DNA of 64,000 bases from Argyresthia goedartella (GCA_949825045.1 OX463829.1:26072715-26136714), one strand, 5' to 3'. Positions 12,201 to 27,200 are shown, numbered from the stretch's first letter. Notes: generated by a model from the letters alone, not told the origin. A program made the numbers and translations.

Positions 12201-15200
12201 GGACGTACATTAGGTTTTCATAAATATACTGGCACGGCAATGTCATAATGTTAATTTCCTTAAATTTACAACGCAGTGACTCTCTGGGACCCACATTGTA
12301 GATTGCACGAACAGCCCTCTTTTGCAGCACAAATGTTATGTTAATGTCTGCAGCGTTCCCCCACAGCAGTATGCCGTAAGACATAATGCTATGGAAGCGT
12401 AAGACATAATGTTAGCATAGGCATTACCAGACTATTGGTAACGATACTGAAACATCAACAAGGGCATGGTGCACAAAAGGGAAAAGTAAACTTTTGTTAT
12501 ACAAATAGGGCGAACCCCGAGGGACCTGGGTCACGATAACCGGTCTGGTGCGTATCTGGCTCAGAAGCCATTATTTAGTCATGCAAAAAATATAGCAACA
12601 TAAGGATCGGATATGTTTATTTGTCCGTGGCCTTGTCGTATTCGCGCATCCGAAACGATCGTGCAACATCGTGTACGTTTTTATGTGGCAATTGTTTCGC
12701 ACGCTTCCGTGTTTCAGATGATACGTTAAGCTGTAGGTCCCGTCTACTGTCGCTACTAGATGGTAGAAGACGTAAAGCTGGAGGGCCTTATAAAATGGAT
12801 TGATAACTTCTGACAGTCGGGTGGCCATTAGCCCGACACCCCTCCATCGACCCACACTGAGCCATCGCGGTGGAGTACGGCTCAATCTTACTCGTGCCCG
12901 AGTAAAGACCCGTGCTCCTCGGTGTGGACATTAATGGGCTACATTTACATCCCAAGACCCCGGGTTTTATCTACGAATATGATATTGATCTATGTATTTT
13001 GAGTATGTACGGATTATTTTTGAGTTCCTACGTCAATATTGTTACAAGGTCGGATGATAAGATACAGAAACAACAAAAAACTTGTATTATTTATTACACT
13101 ATGGGTGATGACGTTAATCAAATAGAAAGAACTGTTAAAACGCTTGTTTTGTTTATCAGTTGTATTTAAATACACTATACCGACGTCGATACAAATCCCA
13201 CTTCGGTTGCGGGGTCGAGAACTTATGGTTGCCTCATGCCCGCGGCGTTAACTCGGGGGGTAACGTCCCCCCCGGTCTTGGGTGGCCCCTACTTTTCAGG
13301 GGCCGCGCGTAGCCTTTGCTGTGCAACAAAATAAATAGGTACAGAAATCAATCTACATACAAGCGCGCTCGAGCAACGCACACATAGATACTGCTAACGG
13401 ACACGATATCTCAGAGCAGTTCAAACCAGTGCGAGCGTGAGTGCCATCCGGTTGAGGAGCGCGTCTGTTAATGCAAATAATGCAACAATGGAGCAACGGA
13501 AAAAAGTTATTATAACTGTTCAGTGGACGGTTGTTTAAATTCAACATTAAACTATGAATTGGCGTTTTTTAAGCTACCAGTGGTTTCGGAAAGTAGCTAT
13601 CTATCTGCCTGAATTTCGATGGTTCGTTTTAACGTTATATGTATAGAACAGCTAGGTAGGTAGGTAAGGTCCCCTAATAATATATCTAAGATCGATTTAA
13701 ATAAATAACAGTTGCCTATTTTTCAATCAGTATAATAAAATAAGAATTAACAAAATTTTTGTTAGGTAAATTCACGCCACCATACTTACGTAAGTTGAAA
13801 ACATGTTTTTTTATTTGTGTAGATACTGTGTTGTTTTTCGTGTCATTTGAAAGGTGTAGGTCTAAAACGGACAGAGCAATAGAAATTAGAATAGCGATCG
13901 CCGAGCGTAGCTATGAAAAGTGAAGTACATACATGTGGTTGACTTCTGTACCTATTTATTTTGTGGCAGTGCCGTGTTTTTGACATCTATTGGCATAGAC
14001 TGGCAACAGAGCGGTGCGGGAGCTTCTTCTTCACTGTGCCGTGCCTTCGCCCTCTTCTGCGGAACTGGTCTGTCGCAGCGACAGAGCGACATTGCTGCCA
14101 CTGCAATGCTGCCGAGAAATGCCGCTCTGTCGCCGCAACACACCATAAATGTGCTTAGATAAGGAACATTATTGAACGGGGACTAGAGTGCTGCCGAGTT
14201 CGGAGTCGTCTCCTGACGATCTCTGTGGCGCTGCGATAGCGGCTCTGCCTGCCATTCGAGAGGTCCCGGGTTCGATCTCCAGCTGGGGATAAAGAAAAAA
14301 AAACAGGTCTTGGATGTTTATATGTGTGTGATATCGCTGTTTCTGGTTTCCACGACACATGGTATCCTAGTGTAGGGCCAGAAGCAATGTATGTTTAATA
14401 TATATAAATGTTTAATGTGCTAGGTCATAGTTGTAAGCGGCAACTGGATTATGACGCAGAGCGGATATGACAGGACTGAACCGCTTACCTGTAAGCTTCT
14501 AATATGACATACACAGTTACACAAAACACCAAATTGTGATGAACAGAGTCGATTTTGCTGTCGTAGTTAGTGAATAAGGAGGCCAAAGAGCATCATCTAG
14601 AGAGCATCTCAAATGTTGTCCAGTACAGCACTTGACCTCTATGTGTAGGTAACTAAGAACTTCCTTAACTCCCTGGGGTCGGTGCCAGTGTTGCTAAATA
14701 TACAGCAATTGCCGTATCATGCCGAAGACGATTCGCGCGATGCACGGCAATGCATTTACTGCCGGACGTAATAATACGGCAATGCGGCGATCGCACCCGA
14801 AATGTTTTAAGGCAGTACTGCCAACCTTAAAACATTGACCAATCAGAACGCATAACGACGATCATGAGATCTCTTTTGCACGCTTTGAATCTGTATTTCG
14901 TCATCCTGCTGTCGGCAATGAGCGGGCGTCGACGGCTGTATATCCAGTAGTACAGCACAGCATTTTTCAAGCAACCTATAGGATAGCCATCTTCTTCTTC
15001 ACGTCAGTGAAGTTAGTTTGTTTTGTTTGCGTTTTTTCTTTTCTGTGATTGTAATGTCAAAGAAAGGATGTCCTTAACTTCAGAGGAAGATGTTGGGCCT
15101 TCTACCCCCAAAAAAGCTAGAAAGAGGAAAGGCAGAGCCCAAAAGTATAGTCACCAGTGGGAGTGGCAAATAAAATATATAAGTTATAGAAAGCTAGATT

Positions 15201-18200
15201 TTTTATTTTCTTTTATCAATAGAGAAGCTTTAGTCCCGAAATATATATATATAAATATTTTGAAATCTTAAAACATAAAAGGCCTCTCTATTGCACTATT
15301 TTATTTTATTTCTTTCAAAATTGTTTAAATAACGTGAAACGGAACGTTTTTTAAAAACCCATCAGCAGAAGTGACGTCACTGAATTTAATTGTCAAAATC
15401 ATGACACTTGTAAGTAGGTCCGGCAATTTTGGGGCAAATCCGGTAATCCGGCAATTTACCAACGGCAACCCTGGTCGGTGCTATAATCTTATTGGGCGCT
15501 TTAGTAAACAATCGTTTACTGCCTTTTCTTGTCTGTACCAATACCTATTAATCAGACGGAATTCCCACTTTCTTTTCCCTAGAAAAGTTGCGGTGGAGCC
15601 TTTTCACAAACTCAAGGACTTGGGTTTCTTTTGTTGAGTGTTGAAGTGCTCATTAATCAGCAAAGTCTTTGCAAATAGCAGTTGACGACATTTGAAGTTG
15701 AAAGTGATATTTTTCAGGTGGTTAAATTTGTTTTGATGGAGTTTTTGGTCGCTTAGACTTGAATACTTAACGCTTGAAAGTTTGAGCTCTAGAATGTTAC
15801 TTTGACTACTGCATAAAGTAGAAAACAATGGAATAAGAAGTCTAGCTTTCAAATCTGTTAACAAAACTCTTTTCAGCTCTTACATGTACAGCAAGCAAGC
15901 ACTCCGTAAATTAATTCCTTATTGAAATGTGCAAATGTGTTATAATGATATTTAATAATATTAATTGACGATAAATAAATAATAGTAGTTTATGTGACTG
16001 CTGCATAATGGAGTGCTTTAAAACTCGAGAGTGGGTTTATGAAACGAGCCGAAGGCGAGTTTCATAATAATATCACTCGAGAGTTTTAATGCCTAATTAT
16101 GTACAGTTACATACACTAGTTTATCTACACACATATCATAAGCTCTCTTTGATGTGTTCAGGAACCGCATGTTTGACCGGCATTGTGGTTCTGCAATTGT
16201 TTAGCTTGTTCTTTAGTACCAACTTCACGCAAGCGGGCGTCGGCGTTTGAAATTTGAATGTCAGTACCAACTTCACAGACAAACTAGGGACGGCACGCGG
16301 GTGGGCGTCGGCGTTCGAAATTTGAATGTCATTATATGTAGAAAAACTACACATAATGACCATTATGTGTAGTTTTCCAGATACTAAAAGAGTTTTTACC
16401 AAGTAGTTTAACATAATGCTGATCGTAACGTGCGGTTTTTGAACGCAGTAAAGAGGGTTTATGATACGTGTGTAGATAAATAATATTATAATTTGGTACT
16501 TACGTATGTAATTTTAAGACTTAGGTTTTTTGTCTACATCAATTTTATCTTGCCACTATAGTAGTTTATGTGACTGCTTCATAATGCCTAATTATTTACA
16601 GTTACATACACTAGTTTATCTACACACATATTATAAACTCTCTTTGATGTGTTCAGGAACCGCATGTTCGACCGGCATTGTGGCATTGATCATTGCTCTG
16701 CAGTTGTTTAGCTTGTTCTGTAGTACCAACTTCACAGAAAGACTAGGGGCGGCACGCAGGCGGGCTTCGGTGTTCGAAATTTGAAAGTCATAAATTGACA
16801 AATTTTGGTACATTATGGTCATAATGATCAATATTCAGATAAGAAATGAGTTTTTACCAAGGAATTTTTATCATTATGCTGGTCGTAAAGTGTGGTTTTT
16901 GGACGCATTAAAGAGGTTTTATGATACGTGTGTAGATAAATATATTTATGTTAGTGTTATTTGATAAGAAATAGCAAATTTTTATTAATGTAATTAACCA
17001 AAGGACTTGTGAATGAAGTTATCAATAAACGATTATTATGATTATGATACTCTAATAGCCAAAATTTCAAAATTATGTTGACATCCTCTGCATCAACACC
17101 GACGTTGATATTATGCTGTTTCATAATATACTAGCTGATGCGCGCAACTTCATCTACGCAGATGAAGTTCCTAGGAATTATCATTTACCGAGATAACTTT
17201 ACCCTCCTTCTGGTGCAGTCGGATAAAAAGTACCCTATATGTTAATATAGCTCATAAACTATCTCTATGATAAATTTCATTCAAATCCGTTTAGCCGTAT
17301 TAGCGTGATTGAGGCACAAACACACAAACAACCAAACATCTAAAATCATAACTTTCACATTTATAATATATTTGGATGAGCAATTGAGCAAACAATTAAG
17401 AAATGAATAAATTTGCGAATAAAATATTGAAACATAATATTCTATTTTTTACTTAGCTGGGTGAGTAAGAATTTCCGTAACTCTGGACATGCGGTTACCG
17501 CTCGAGGTAAACCATTTCCTGTCTGCGGTACACCTCACGTACCAACCAGTTTAGTACACGGGGGAATACTCCACGTAACGCAGGGGACCTGAGGTTAAAC
17601 TTCATAATTATGGGTTTCAGAGGTCTTCCTGCGAACTAATAAATGAGTGGCTGTGTTTGTCTGGTTTAATTTGACGAAAAACAAAAGCAAATATTTTAAA
17701 CTAGTAGGTTTTAAGGTACAAGTTCATAGCCGAACGGCGACATGTAACCGGCGAGACAGCGAGCGTACTTAGCACGCGAGTGAGCGTGACAGCGTACACT
17801 TCGCTCGCTGTCTCGCTTAAATTTTTCAGTTTAAAACTCAATCAATCAATTTAAACTTAATTTGAGTTATTAATTGTGTTATTAGTTCTTGATTAACATG
17901 TTGGCATATTTGAGCCGTGGGCTTCAATTAACCTTTCATCGGGTCTGACAGATTTTTCATTGGTTTTCGAATATATATTTTCCCCTGGCCTCACTAAGCG
18001 TTAACAACGGTTGTAACTCTTTAAGAAATTCTCTAATTCATAAGCTGTTTTGCTGCAATTTCTGTTGTGCTTGTAAAGTTCATTCCAAAGTAAGGTCAGT
18101 ATTGACTGCTGAGTTTAGTACTTCCCATTAGTCCCCATATCCTACAACTCTATCTTATGCAATCCGAGACCCTTTTTCGACATGGCTTTCCTGCTGTCCT

Positions 18201-21200
18201 CGCTATTTCCCCTTATAACTTTATTAAACCCCCATTCGTCTCTGCCTCCAGGTGTACCCGAGCCACGACATCACGAACATCGTGGAGGCCTCTCATTACG
18301 TGAAGGTCAGCAACTGGTGCAAGCTAGGCACCGGCAGCGCCTCCAAGTGCAAGGTCACGCGCTGGGTCAAGCCTTTCCGCTGTCTTGGTAAGGGAATTGG
18401 ATTTTAGGATTTTAAACTCAAGATACCAAAGCAAACCACGGTAGTAAATTATTCAGGGCGATTATTTTTAAGTGGCAAACCTAAACGAGCTTGAAAATGG
18501 AATCAGTCGGATTTCAAGTGGTTTGTTTCCCGGAGTCGTTTAGTGATTAAATAAGAATTACTAGCGGCACATGATTAGCTGAAATCAGTTTAACCAATTT
18601 GTTAACTTAACCAGCGCCCAGGAAACCGGCCGATGTGAACGATTTTGTGTGTGTCAAAATTCAAATTTAGAATCGGCTTAATGGTTCATTAAGTCAGTCC
18701 TAGATTGATAGATTTGACGCCTTGATACTTGCAAAGTTTCATCTAATTCTGAATTCTAGTTGATCGGCCAATTTGTATGGACTTGTGTTAACAAACACAT
18801 TGCAGAACTCCATAATTAGTTATGAAATAATTTATACAAATCTTTGACCCATCTAACTTATCATACCCTCCAAATCCGTCATCTCTACCAAGCACCAATC
18901 ACATAACTACAAAGGCTTCTGTTGCCCTCAGAAGGTCCATTCCAATCTGACGCCCTGCTGGTCCCCGAGAGCTGCCTGTTCGATCACATCCACAACCAAT
19001 CGCGCTGCTGGCAATTCGCTCGCTGGAACGCGACGGCTGGACGCGCCTGCGCTCAACGAGGCTTGAGGTTGAGGACCTTTGCGATGCTGCTGCCTTGTGG
19101 GATCAGCCTGTTTTCTGGAGTCGAGTTCGTGTGCTGCCCGAAGCATTTCAAAGGTAACTAACTACCAGTTTGTTCAGAATTCAGAAGAGTAGGTTATCGG
19201 AAACTGCTGGAATGTTTGAGGAACGTCATCTTGGTTGTACCAGAGTAATTTTTATCAGGTAGGAAATGAAATTGGTTCAATTTATAAATTGCACGAAAAA
19301 ACATATACGTTGCATGAGACTTTTGCATGACGCTTGTTAGCAGCCAGACTTACCTGTAGATCTCCCAATCCTGACCAAGAACGGTTGCAACCACTATTGG
19401 TACGTTCACGGTACGTTAGTATCAGAAATAAGTGAGCACGCAAGATACTCAGATAGGCCTTCACACTGTGGTCTCTTTGTATATAAATACGTTCCTCCAT
19501 CCATCACATCCTGGTACGTTCACTGACAATGATACCTTGTGCCGCTTAATAATTGGCATCTTCTAACACTAGTGGTTCTGTGAGAACTATAGACCTCGTG
19601 AGCCCTTCGACATACATAATACTTAAACATATTGTCACGACTGACGGACAAAAGGCTTTATTATAATGCGATACAAGTCTATTTTGCGCAACAATTTCAA
19701 GAACAAAAGTCCAATTTTCAATTGAATTTCAGGTGCTTGAATGTTCCAATTACTCTGCAGACTTTGGAGCAAAATAAGTTTTGGCGATTAATCGCGTTTC
19801 CTTGGTCCTAGGAGGTCAAATCTGGTGTCTACGGGTTTGTCTCGTGAAGGCGGAGAGAACAGCGTAGTCTGATTAGGTATAATTTTTCCGAAATAAAATC
19901 AAACACTGAAATCCGCTATAGCGAGTTGCAGCAAACTATAAACTAAAAACTAACTCCACAAGAAAGTTCTATATAATTTTGAAACCTGCTCACAACATTT
20001 CACGAGAATCGCTTGAGAAATGCTTCCTGAAGGCGAGAACAGACAGACAGAAAGACAAATGCTTTTTTGGCTGACTCGAAACTGGGAACTTCGATGGCTC
20101 GGTCAATTATCTTAAATCGGAGCAGACCAACAATTAATAAAACCTCATAAAAAAACGAGAACAATATAAATGACTACCAAAATATTTTTTTCTTACCAAA
20201 ATAGGTAAATGATCACCAAAAGTTGCAGAAAATATCAGGGCAAAATACTGCGGTAGCTTAGGTGAAGGGTAAAGTGGGTGAGCGAAGCGAAGCCCCTTTA
20301 TCATTCGTGTTAGGTTGTATATGTAAGAACAACAAAAATACTTAAAACATAAACTTAAGTACCAATACATAAAAAGAAGTTTGGTGATCATTTATCCAAA
20401 CACAATTTGGTGATCATTTACCCATTCTGGCAGTCATTTCGAATTTATTGGTAGTAAAATAGGTGCGTTTTTGGTAATCATTTAATACAAGCCTAAAAAA
20501 ACATCTCTGTAAACTCAAGACCAAAAAACTCAGGTTTTACTTTGCTCTTGGAATTAGTTAAAAATCCGTACTGATATACATTTTCAGAAAAGACGTATTT
20601 AATATCTATATCCTATCGTCATCAAAACATCCTTAATTAACGCTCAGTTTTTGCAAAATCTTGAGATGAGCACTTCGGCCACATTTCCTGCCGCTGAGTG
20701 AGAGTCACTCACGCCTAGAAGGTTTAGTTTTTGGTGAGACATGAGAGGGAAGATGATACCTGCTAACTGACAGGTGCTTAGTTGGCTTGGTGGTGTAGTA
20801 CACACAGCGGCAGAAAATGTGGCCGAAGTGCTCATCGCAAGATTTTATACAATGTGTATCAGATGCTAACTGTACCCTCACCATATGCATGAGTTATTCC
20901 AGAACAAGTAAAGGTTAGAAGAACAACGAACGATCACGCGTCACAAATCAGAACCATCACCAACATGCTTAAAATTGTCATCCATCGCTGAGTTCGCAAA
21001 TTTGCTTCCACAACTAGAATCAGCACTTCGGCATCAGAAGGCTCCTTATACATGGCATGCGCCCCTGTCACCAGTGTTACCAATTCATAGGAGTCCCGGA
21101 CGTGCCATGACGTGCCCGGACGTGACAACCATGATAAGTGAGTTTCTGTGTCCACGATCATGTGTCCCTTTTTTCTTCCAAGTTCTATGTGTTCATTCTG

Positions 21201-24200
21201 TTCTTGCTCTACATCATACAGGGTATAAATATCCTGTTTTTTTTAGTTTTTAATATCCTCTCGTGGACACAATTGTGCCTCTGCCACTCCGTATGGGAAA
21301 CGGCATCACGCTATGTTATCGTTGTTATAGGCATCCACTTTGTCCATAATCCAACTGCACCCATATTTATTGCTAATCATTATTACCCTCACTGTGTTCA
21401 CCGTACCTTTTGAGCACAATAAGAGTTGGAATGCACTGGGCATGCACTTGTACACGATACCTATCTTAATGCTTTATAAGAGACAACGTAAGTTACCTCA
21501 TTCGCCAAGGCACATACAGGACTGGTGCCAACTAACGAGGCGTACAGGCGAGGGAAGCAGCGCCTTTTACAGACACCGGCTATTCTGCCTCTCCAAGGTG
21601 CGACTGTGGTGTCCAGTTCCAGACAGTAGTCGCATAGTGCGTGAGTGCTCTTTGCGGGCTTGCCCTGGATATCCAGATGACTTCATCACCATTACAAATG
21701 ACGAAATCAACTGGTTATTAAATTTGTGACGATTCTACATAAATGTTCCATACGAATAAATAAATAAGTCGAAGGGTCTCGCTCTTGTGCAATGTAAGGT
21801 AATATTTTTATCTTGTGCCAATACAAAATATAAAATATCCTCCAACTAATAGGGTTGCCATTTGTGAAGAAATAGATTTACCTGCATAATTAATAATTTT
21901 CCAGAGAACGTAAAGATGCACAAGCCCATGGACGTCGGAGTCCCGGTCAGCCCTGGAGGTGAGGAGATGCTGGCAGCATCAGCGGCCATGGACGAGCGCG
22001 ACGACGACCTGCTCGATGACGATGACGCTCTCGATGACGATGATGACGATGACGCGTTGAACCTGAGCGATGATGACGACGACGATGATGCCGATGACGG
22101 TAAATACTTTATTGTAAACCTGAGATTAATGACCCCGATGTAATATCATGATGTGATCCGAACTATTACAGACGGAGTTATAAGTACCCATTTATTAGAG
22201 TTCCGTAACAAGAAACCCTTATAGTCTCTTCAAGTCGGTCTGTCCGTCCGTATGTCACAGCAACTTTATGCAGAAAATATTAGGACTAGGCATTTGAAAC
22301 TTAGTATGTAGACGTATACTGTGATCGGTTTTACGATTTTTATACAAAAATTTTAAAAATTAAATACATGGAACTGAAACCAAAAAAATTGTTTTTTTCA
22401 TCAAGCCTATATATGTGTCTATTGATGTTCCCCCCCCCCCCCCCCTAACTTTTAAAGTAAGAACAAAATAAAATAAGCAGTTTTTAAGATATAAAACATG
22501 TATTAAACTTTGTCATTCATGCAAATACTATGAAAAACAACGTTACAACACAAACATCCAGTCACATAATTACTTGCTACAACGGAACCCTTCATGGGCG
22601 AGCCCGACTCGCACTTGGCCACATTTTACACTAAAATTCATCCGTGTCAAGAAAATTCAAGCTACAGTCTTCCAGCATTGTTTCTTAGCCAAACTGAAAA
22701 TGTAAGCAGCTGTCGCCTCATTTCCAGATACAGATGAAGACGAGGACGTTGACCTGTCCCGTGATGATGAGGAGGATGATGACTATACTGACGACAACGC
22801 CGCTTGGCCTCACGAGTCTTCTTCAGCACCTTCTACCACCTCCACCTCGACTACCGCTGCTCCTACTACAACCACGGTATGCCTTAGGGATATTTTAGTA
22901 TGGAATAGTGAAAAGGAAAGGTGCTCTCATAGTTATAGTTTATACTGATAGAGTCAGTAATAGCTATTTATGTTATGCTACTACTGCGGAAAGCAGGTGA
23001 TTTGCGACGAGTGAATAAGTCGATGAAAGGGTGTCGAGCTAGTGGACAACCAGATGTTTTCAAGCTGCCCTATTAGGGCATCTGACCAGCTTAAGGCTAC
23101 TACCACTGAGAAGCGATAGTAGCCGGGACCTACAGCTTAACGTGTCCTCCGAAACACGGGAGCGCCCGAAACAAATGCCACTTAGAAACGGACACCCATC
23201 CAGTGCCTGTCTCAGACAGATGTTGCTACCCGCATCATCGTTTCCAAAGTGCGAATGCTGCAAGGCCACGGAGGCTTCGCAAAAATTTATTTAGTGACCA
23301 AAATCTAAATCTAAGTTATTAATAACGCGGTTACTGAAGTATTAGTCCTGGGTTCTAATCTCGGTAAGGGCAAATACTTGTGTGAGGAGCATGAATATTC
23401 GTTTCTTAGTCTTGGATGTATTTACATAAGTAATTATTTATCTCTATTAAATATATCGTCATCTAGTTCCCGTAAAACAAGCCTTGTTGAACTTATTATG
23501 GGCCTAGTTCGATTTGTGTAAGATTGTCCTCTAATATTTATTTATTTATTTATTTATTGTATCTTTTATAAGAATTATAATCTCGACTTGACTAATTTGT
23601 AAAACTTTACTCAAATGATAAAAACTCTGACTTTTTATTATAATACTTTAGATTTAGATTGAGTCAATAAATACATTTTAAATGTACTTAAATATGTCAG
23701 GGTCAAGATTTTTAATATGTTTATCTACACACGCATCTTAAACCGTCTTTACTGCGTCCAAAAACCACACGTTACGACCAGCATAATGGAAAACTTCTTG
23801 GAATAAATTTATTTCTTATCTGACCATAATGTACCAAAATTTGTTAAATTATGACATTCAAATTTCAAACGTCGAAGCCCGCCTGCGTGCCGCCCCTAGT
23901 TTGTCTGTGAAGTTGGTACTACAGAACTAAACAACTGCAAAGCAAGTGCAGAGCAATGATCAATGCCAAATCAAATCAAAAATCATTTATTTCCATAGGA
24001 TGTTGTTACATCACTTAGATCCGTCATTACATTTTTTTTGGGTGAGTTCACTAACACAATGGCGGAATCTGTGGAGAACAGCTCACCGAAGAAACTCCAC
24101 AGTCGTCGCATCTTTTGCGTTTCCTTTTTTATATAAAATATTTTCAAATTACAAAATGAATGCTAATTATATATCGAAACAGCCTGTTACTCAAACAATC

Positions 24201-27200
24201 TATTCCCATGGACATCTGTCCTCTAAGTAATCAGATATCCTATAGTAACCTTTTTTATACAATTTCTGTTTTATTATTATTTTAAACTTGTCTAAAGGTA
24301 AGTTTTTAATATCAGTAGGGACCTTATTGTAATAGCGTATACAATTGCCTTTAAAAGAATTACTAATTTTATGTAGTCGGCTTACATAAGCAACCAACTT
24401 GTCTTTATTTCTAGTATTAAAATTGTGTATATCACTTTACTTCTGAAAATTAGTTATATTTATTTTTACATACACAAGATTGTCATAGATATATTGAGAC
24501 ACAAATGTCAGAATATTGATTTCTTTAAACTTTTCCCTCAGTGACACTCTAGGCCCTAATCTATAAATTGCACGAACAGCCCGTTTCTGCAGAATAAATA
24601 TACTATTAGCATTCGCAGCGTGACCCCACAATAAAATACCATAGGTCATTAGACTATGAAAGTAACTAAAGTAGACTAGTCTAGCGGTGTCTACGTCGGT
24701 AAGAGCTCTAATTTTTTTAACTGCGAACGCTGCTGAACTCAGTCTGTTCGACAATTTATTTATATGAGGATCCCATTGTAGTTTGGCGTCTAAAGTAATG
24801 CCCAAAAAGACAGTCGACTGCACAAGGTCCAATCTCTGTCCTTTTATAAATATGTCTGTAGTTACCGGCTTCACATTGGGTAGCACGAATTTAATACATT
24901 TAGTTTTCTTTTCATTAAGTAATAAATTGTTAACAGTAAACCAGTTCACTATACTAGAGATAGCATTGTTTACCTCGTCATAATTTGATTGCTGTCTTTT
25001 AACTTTAAATATCAAAGAAGTATCATCGGCAAACAATACTAACCTATGTTTTGCTTTAACAAGGTAAGGTAAATCATTAATATATACTAAAAACAAGAAA
25101 GGACCAAGAATTGAACCTTGCGGTACGCCCATACTTATTGAAGACCCAGGTGATCTTTTCCCATTAACATCGACCATCTGAACCCTATCTGTTAGATATG
25201 ACTCCAGAAGGCCAAGGGCCTGATCTTTTACACCATAATGGCGTAACTTCCTGACAAGAGTGTCATGATGGACGCAATCAAAAGCCTTGGATAGATCGCA
25301 GAAGACACCTATTGCATCCATTGCGTCTTCCCAGGCATCAAAAATATTGTCGATTAGTTCAAACCAGCATTGGCTGTTGAACGACCCTTTGTGAAACCAA
25401 ACTGAGCAATATGAATTAAATTATTGAGATAAAAATGACTTTGCAATTGATTAAGTATGAGTTTTTCAAATATTTTGCTAAGCCTTGGTAGTATCGATAT
25501 GGGTCTAAAATTGGTGGGGTCTGATGTACTACCAGCTTTGAATAAAGGTATAACTTTACTTAGTTTCATCAAGTCAGGAAACACACCATTATCTATACAT
25601 TGATTAAATATACAACAAAGGTGAGGTGCAATACGATCTACAATGGAACTAATAATTTTTACTGATAGACCATGGGCGTCAGCTGTCTTTTTCATTTCCA
25701 CAATGCCACAATGCCACAATGCCGGTCGAACATGCGGTTCCTGAACACATCAAAGAGGGCTTATGATATGTGTGTAGATAAACTAGTGTATGTAACTGTA
25801 GATAATTAGGCATTAAAACTCTCGAGTGATATTATTATTATGAAACTCGCCTTCGGCTCGTTTGATAAACCCACTCGAGTGTTAATGCCCTCCATTATGT
25901 AGCAGTCACATAAACTACTATTGTCTCCTAACTAGTCCAAATAAAGTTCCGAAGTTATAATTTCTGCTTTCGACTTTTGCATCTAGAATCATTCATTTAC
26001 TAGTCTAATAGGAGACTCTTTAAGTGGCAAGCCCTGATGATGCTTTCATTAAGTCCCTGAGTCATTGTCAACTTTATTTGCTATTGGTGATGGAAGCAAG
26101 GTAGCACATCATTAGTATTCTATCAAACTCACACACATTTATCTTTATAAATTATTGGGCTTGCTATGGGCCTCGTTCAATCACTAAGTCATTAAGGATG
26201 ACTTAGTGATTACTGAGCATTAATGGTTCATTACATGACTCTGAATACGGCGGTGAGAGATGAGAGATACGTGACATGATAACAAGCTATGATACATTCA
26301 AAGATAAATCCACAATTAGGGCAGAAAAATAAGACTTTCCTCATCACTGCTAAATTCACTGACCTTTGTGACCATGTCGCCGATGAGGGAAGATATTAAT
26401 ACGACATGTTACCTAACAGCAGGCGTCCACGGCCACTTCAGACCCTTACTTCTCTCACTTCGACCCTCGCACCGAGCATCAGAGCTACAAGGATGCCCAG
26501 CAGCGACTGGAGGAGACCCACCGAGAGAAGGTAATTCATCATCATCATCTTCATCATGAGCTTGTCAGGGAACCCAGTGTTCTTACCTTACTTCTTAGGT
26601 AAGAAATGGTTGCCGTGTAGTTCAAGTTCAAGTTCAAAGTTCTTTATTACTGTAGATATTAAAAATATACTTAGTACACGTCATTTTGCCTCTTCTTTAC
26701 ATTGGACCACTGTGGGGAAAGAAGGGCAAGAAACTCCCACAGATTGACTTACAGAATAACTATTAAAATAATATTAACATTGAGTTCAGTGTTAGTTCCA
26801 AGCGTTCTCATCATTAATATATTGTTGGATATCATAGTATCCCTTTTTAAACAAAGTTCTTTTTATACGGTTTTTGAATTGCTCAAAAGGCAACTACTAA
26901 CAACAACTGTAGGTACACGGCAACCATTCGGTGCAGTGCAAACCTTAGCCTCTGTTTTTCTTGGCCACCACTCGGTACCAATCTGTTCTATCTGCCGCCT
27001 TCCCACCTTCTCACCTTGCGAAGGTAGTTACAGTTCACGCGAAGTTTCTTTGGCTGTCTCACCCCACATTACCTTATGCGAGAAAGAAAGGTCACACATC
27101 GCTCAGAGCCAAAGAAGCTTGGCACATACTGCATTTCTAATTGCACCCTAATGCTGTATCAAACCCTTTATTAAATACCATTTCAGGGTGTAAAGCCACG

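Noticed and set aside
13920..14162. Overlapping + and - frames of about 65-80 codons
   Set aside because: No domain, no splice-phase link to Appl and no conservation evidence.
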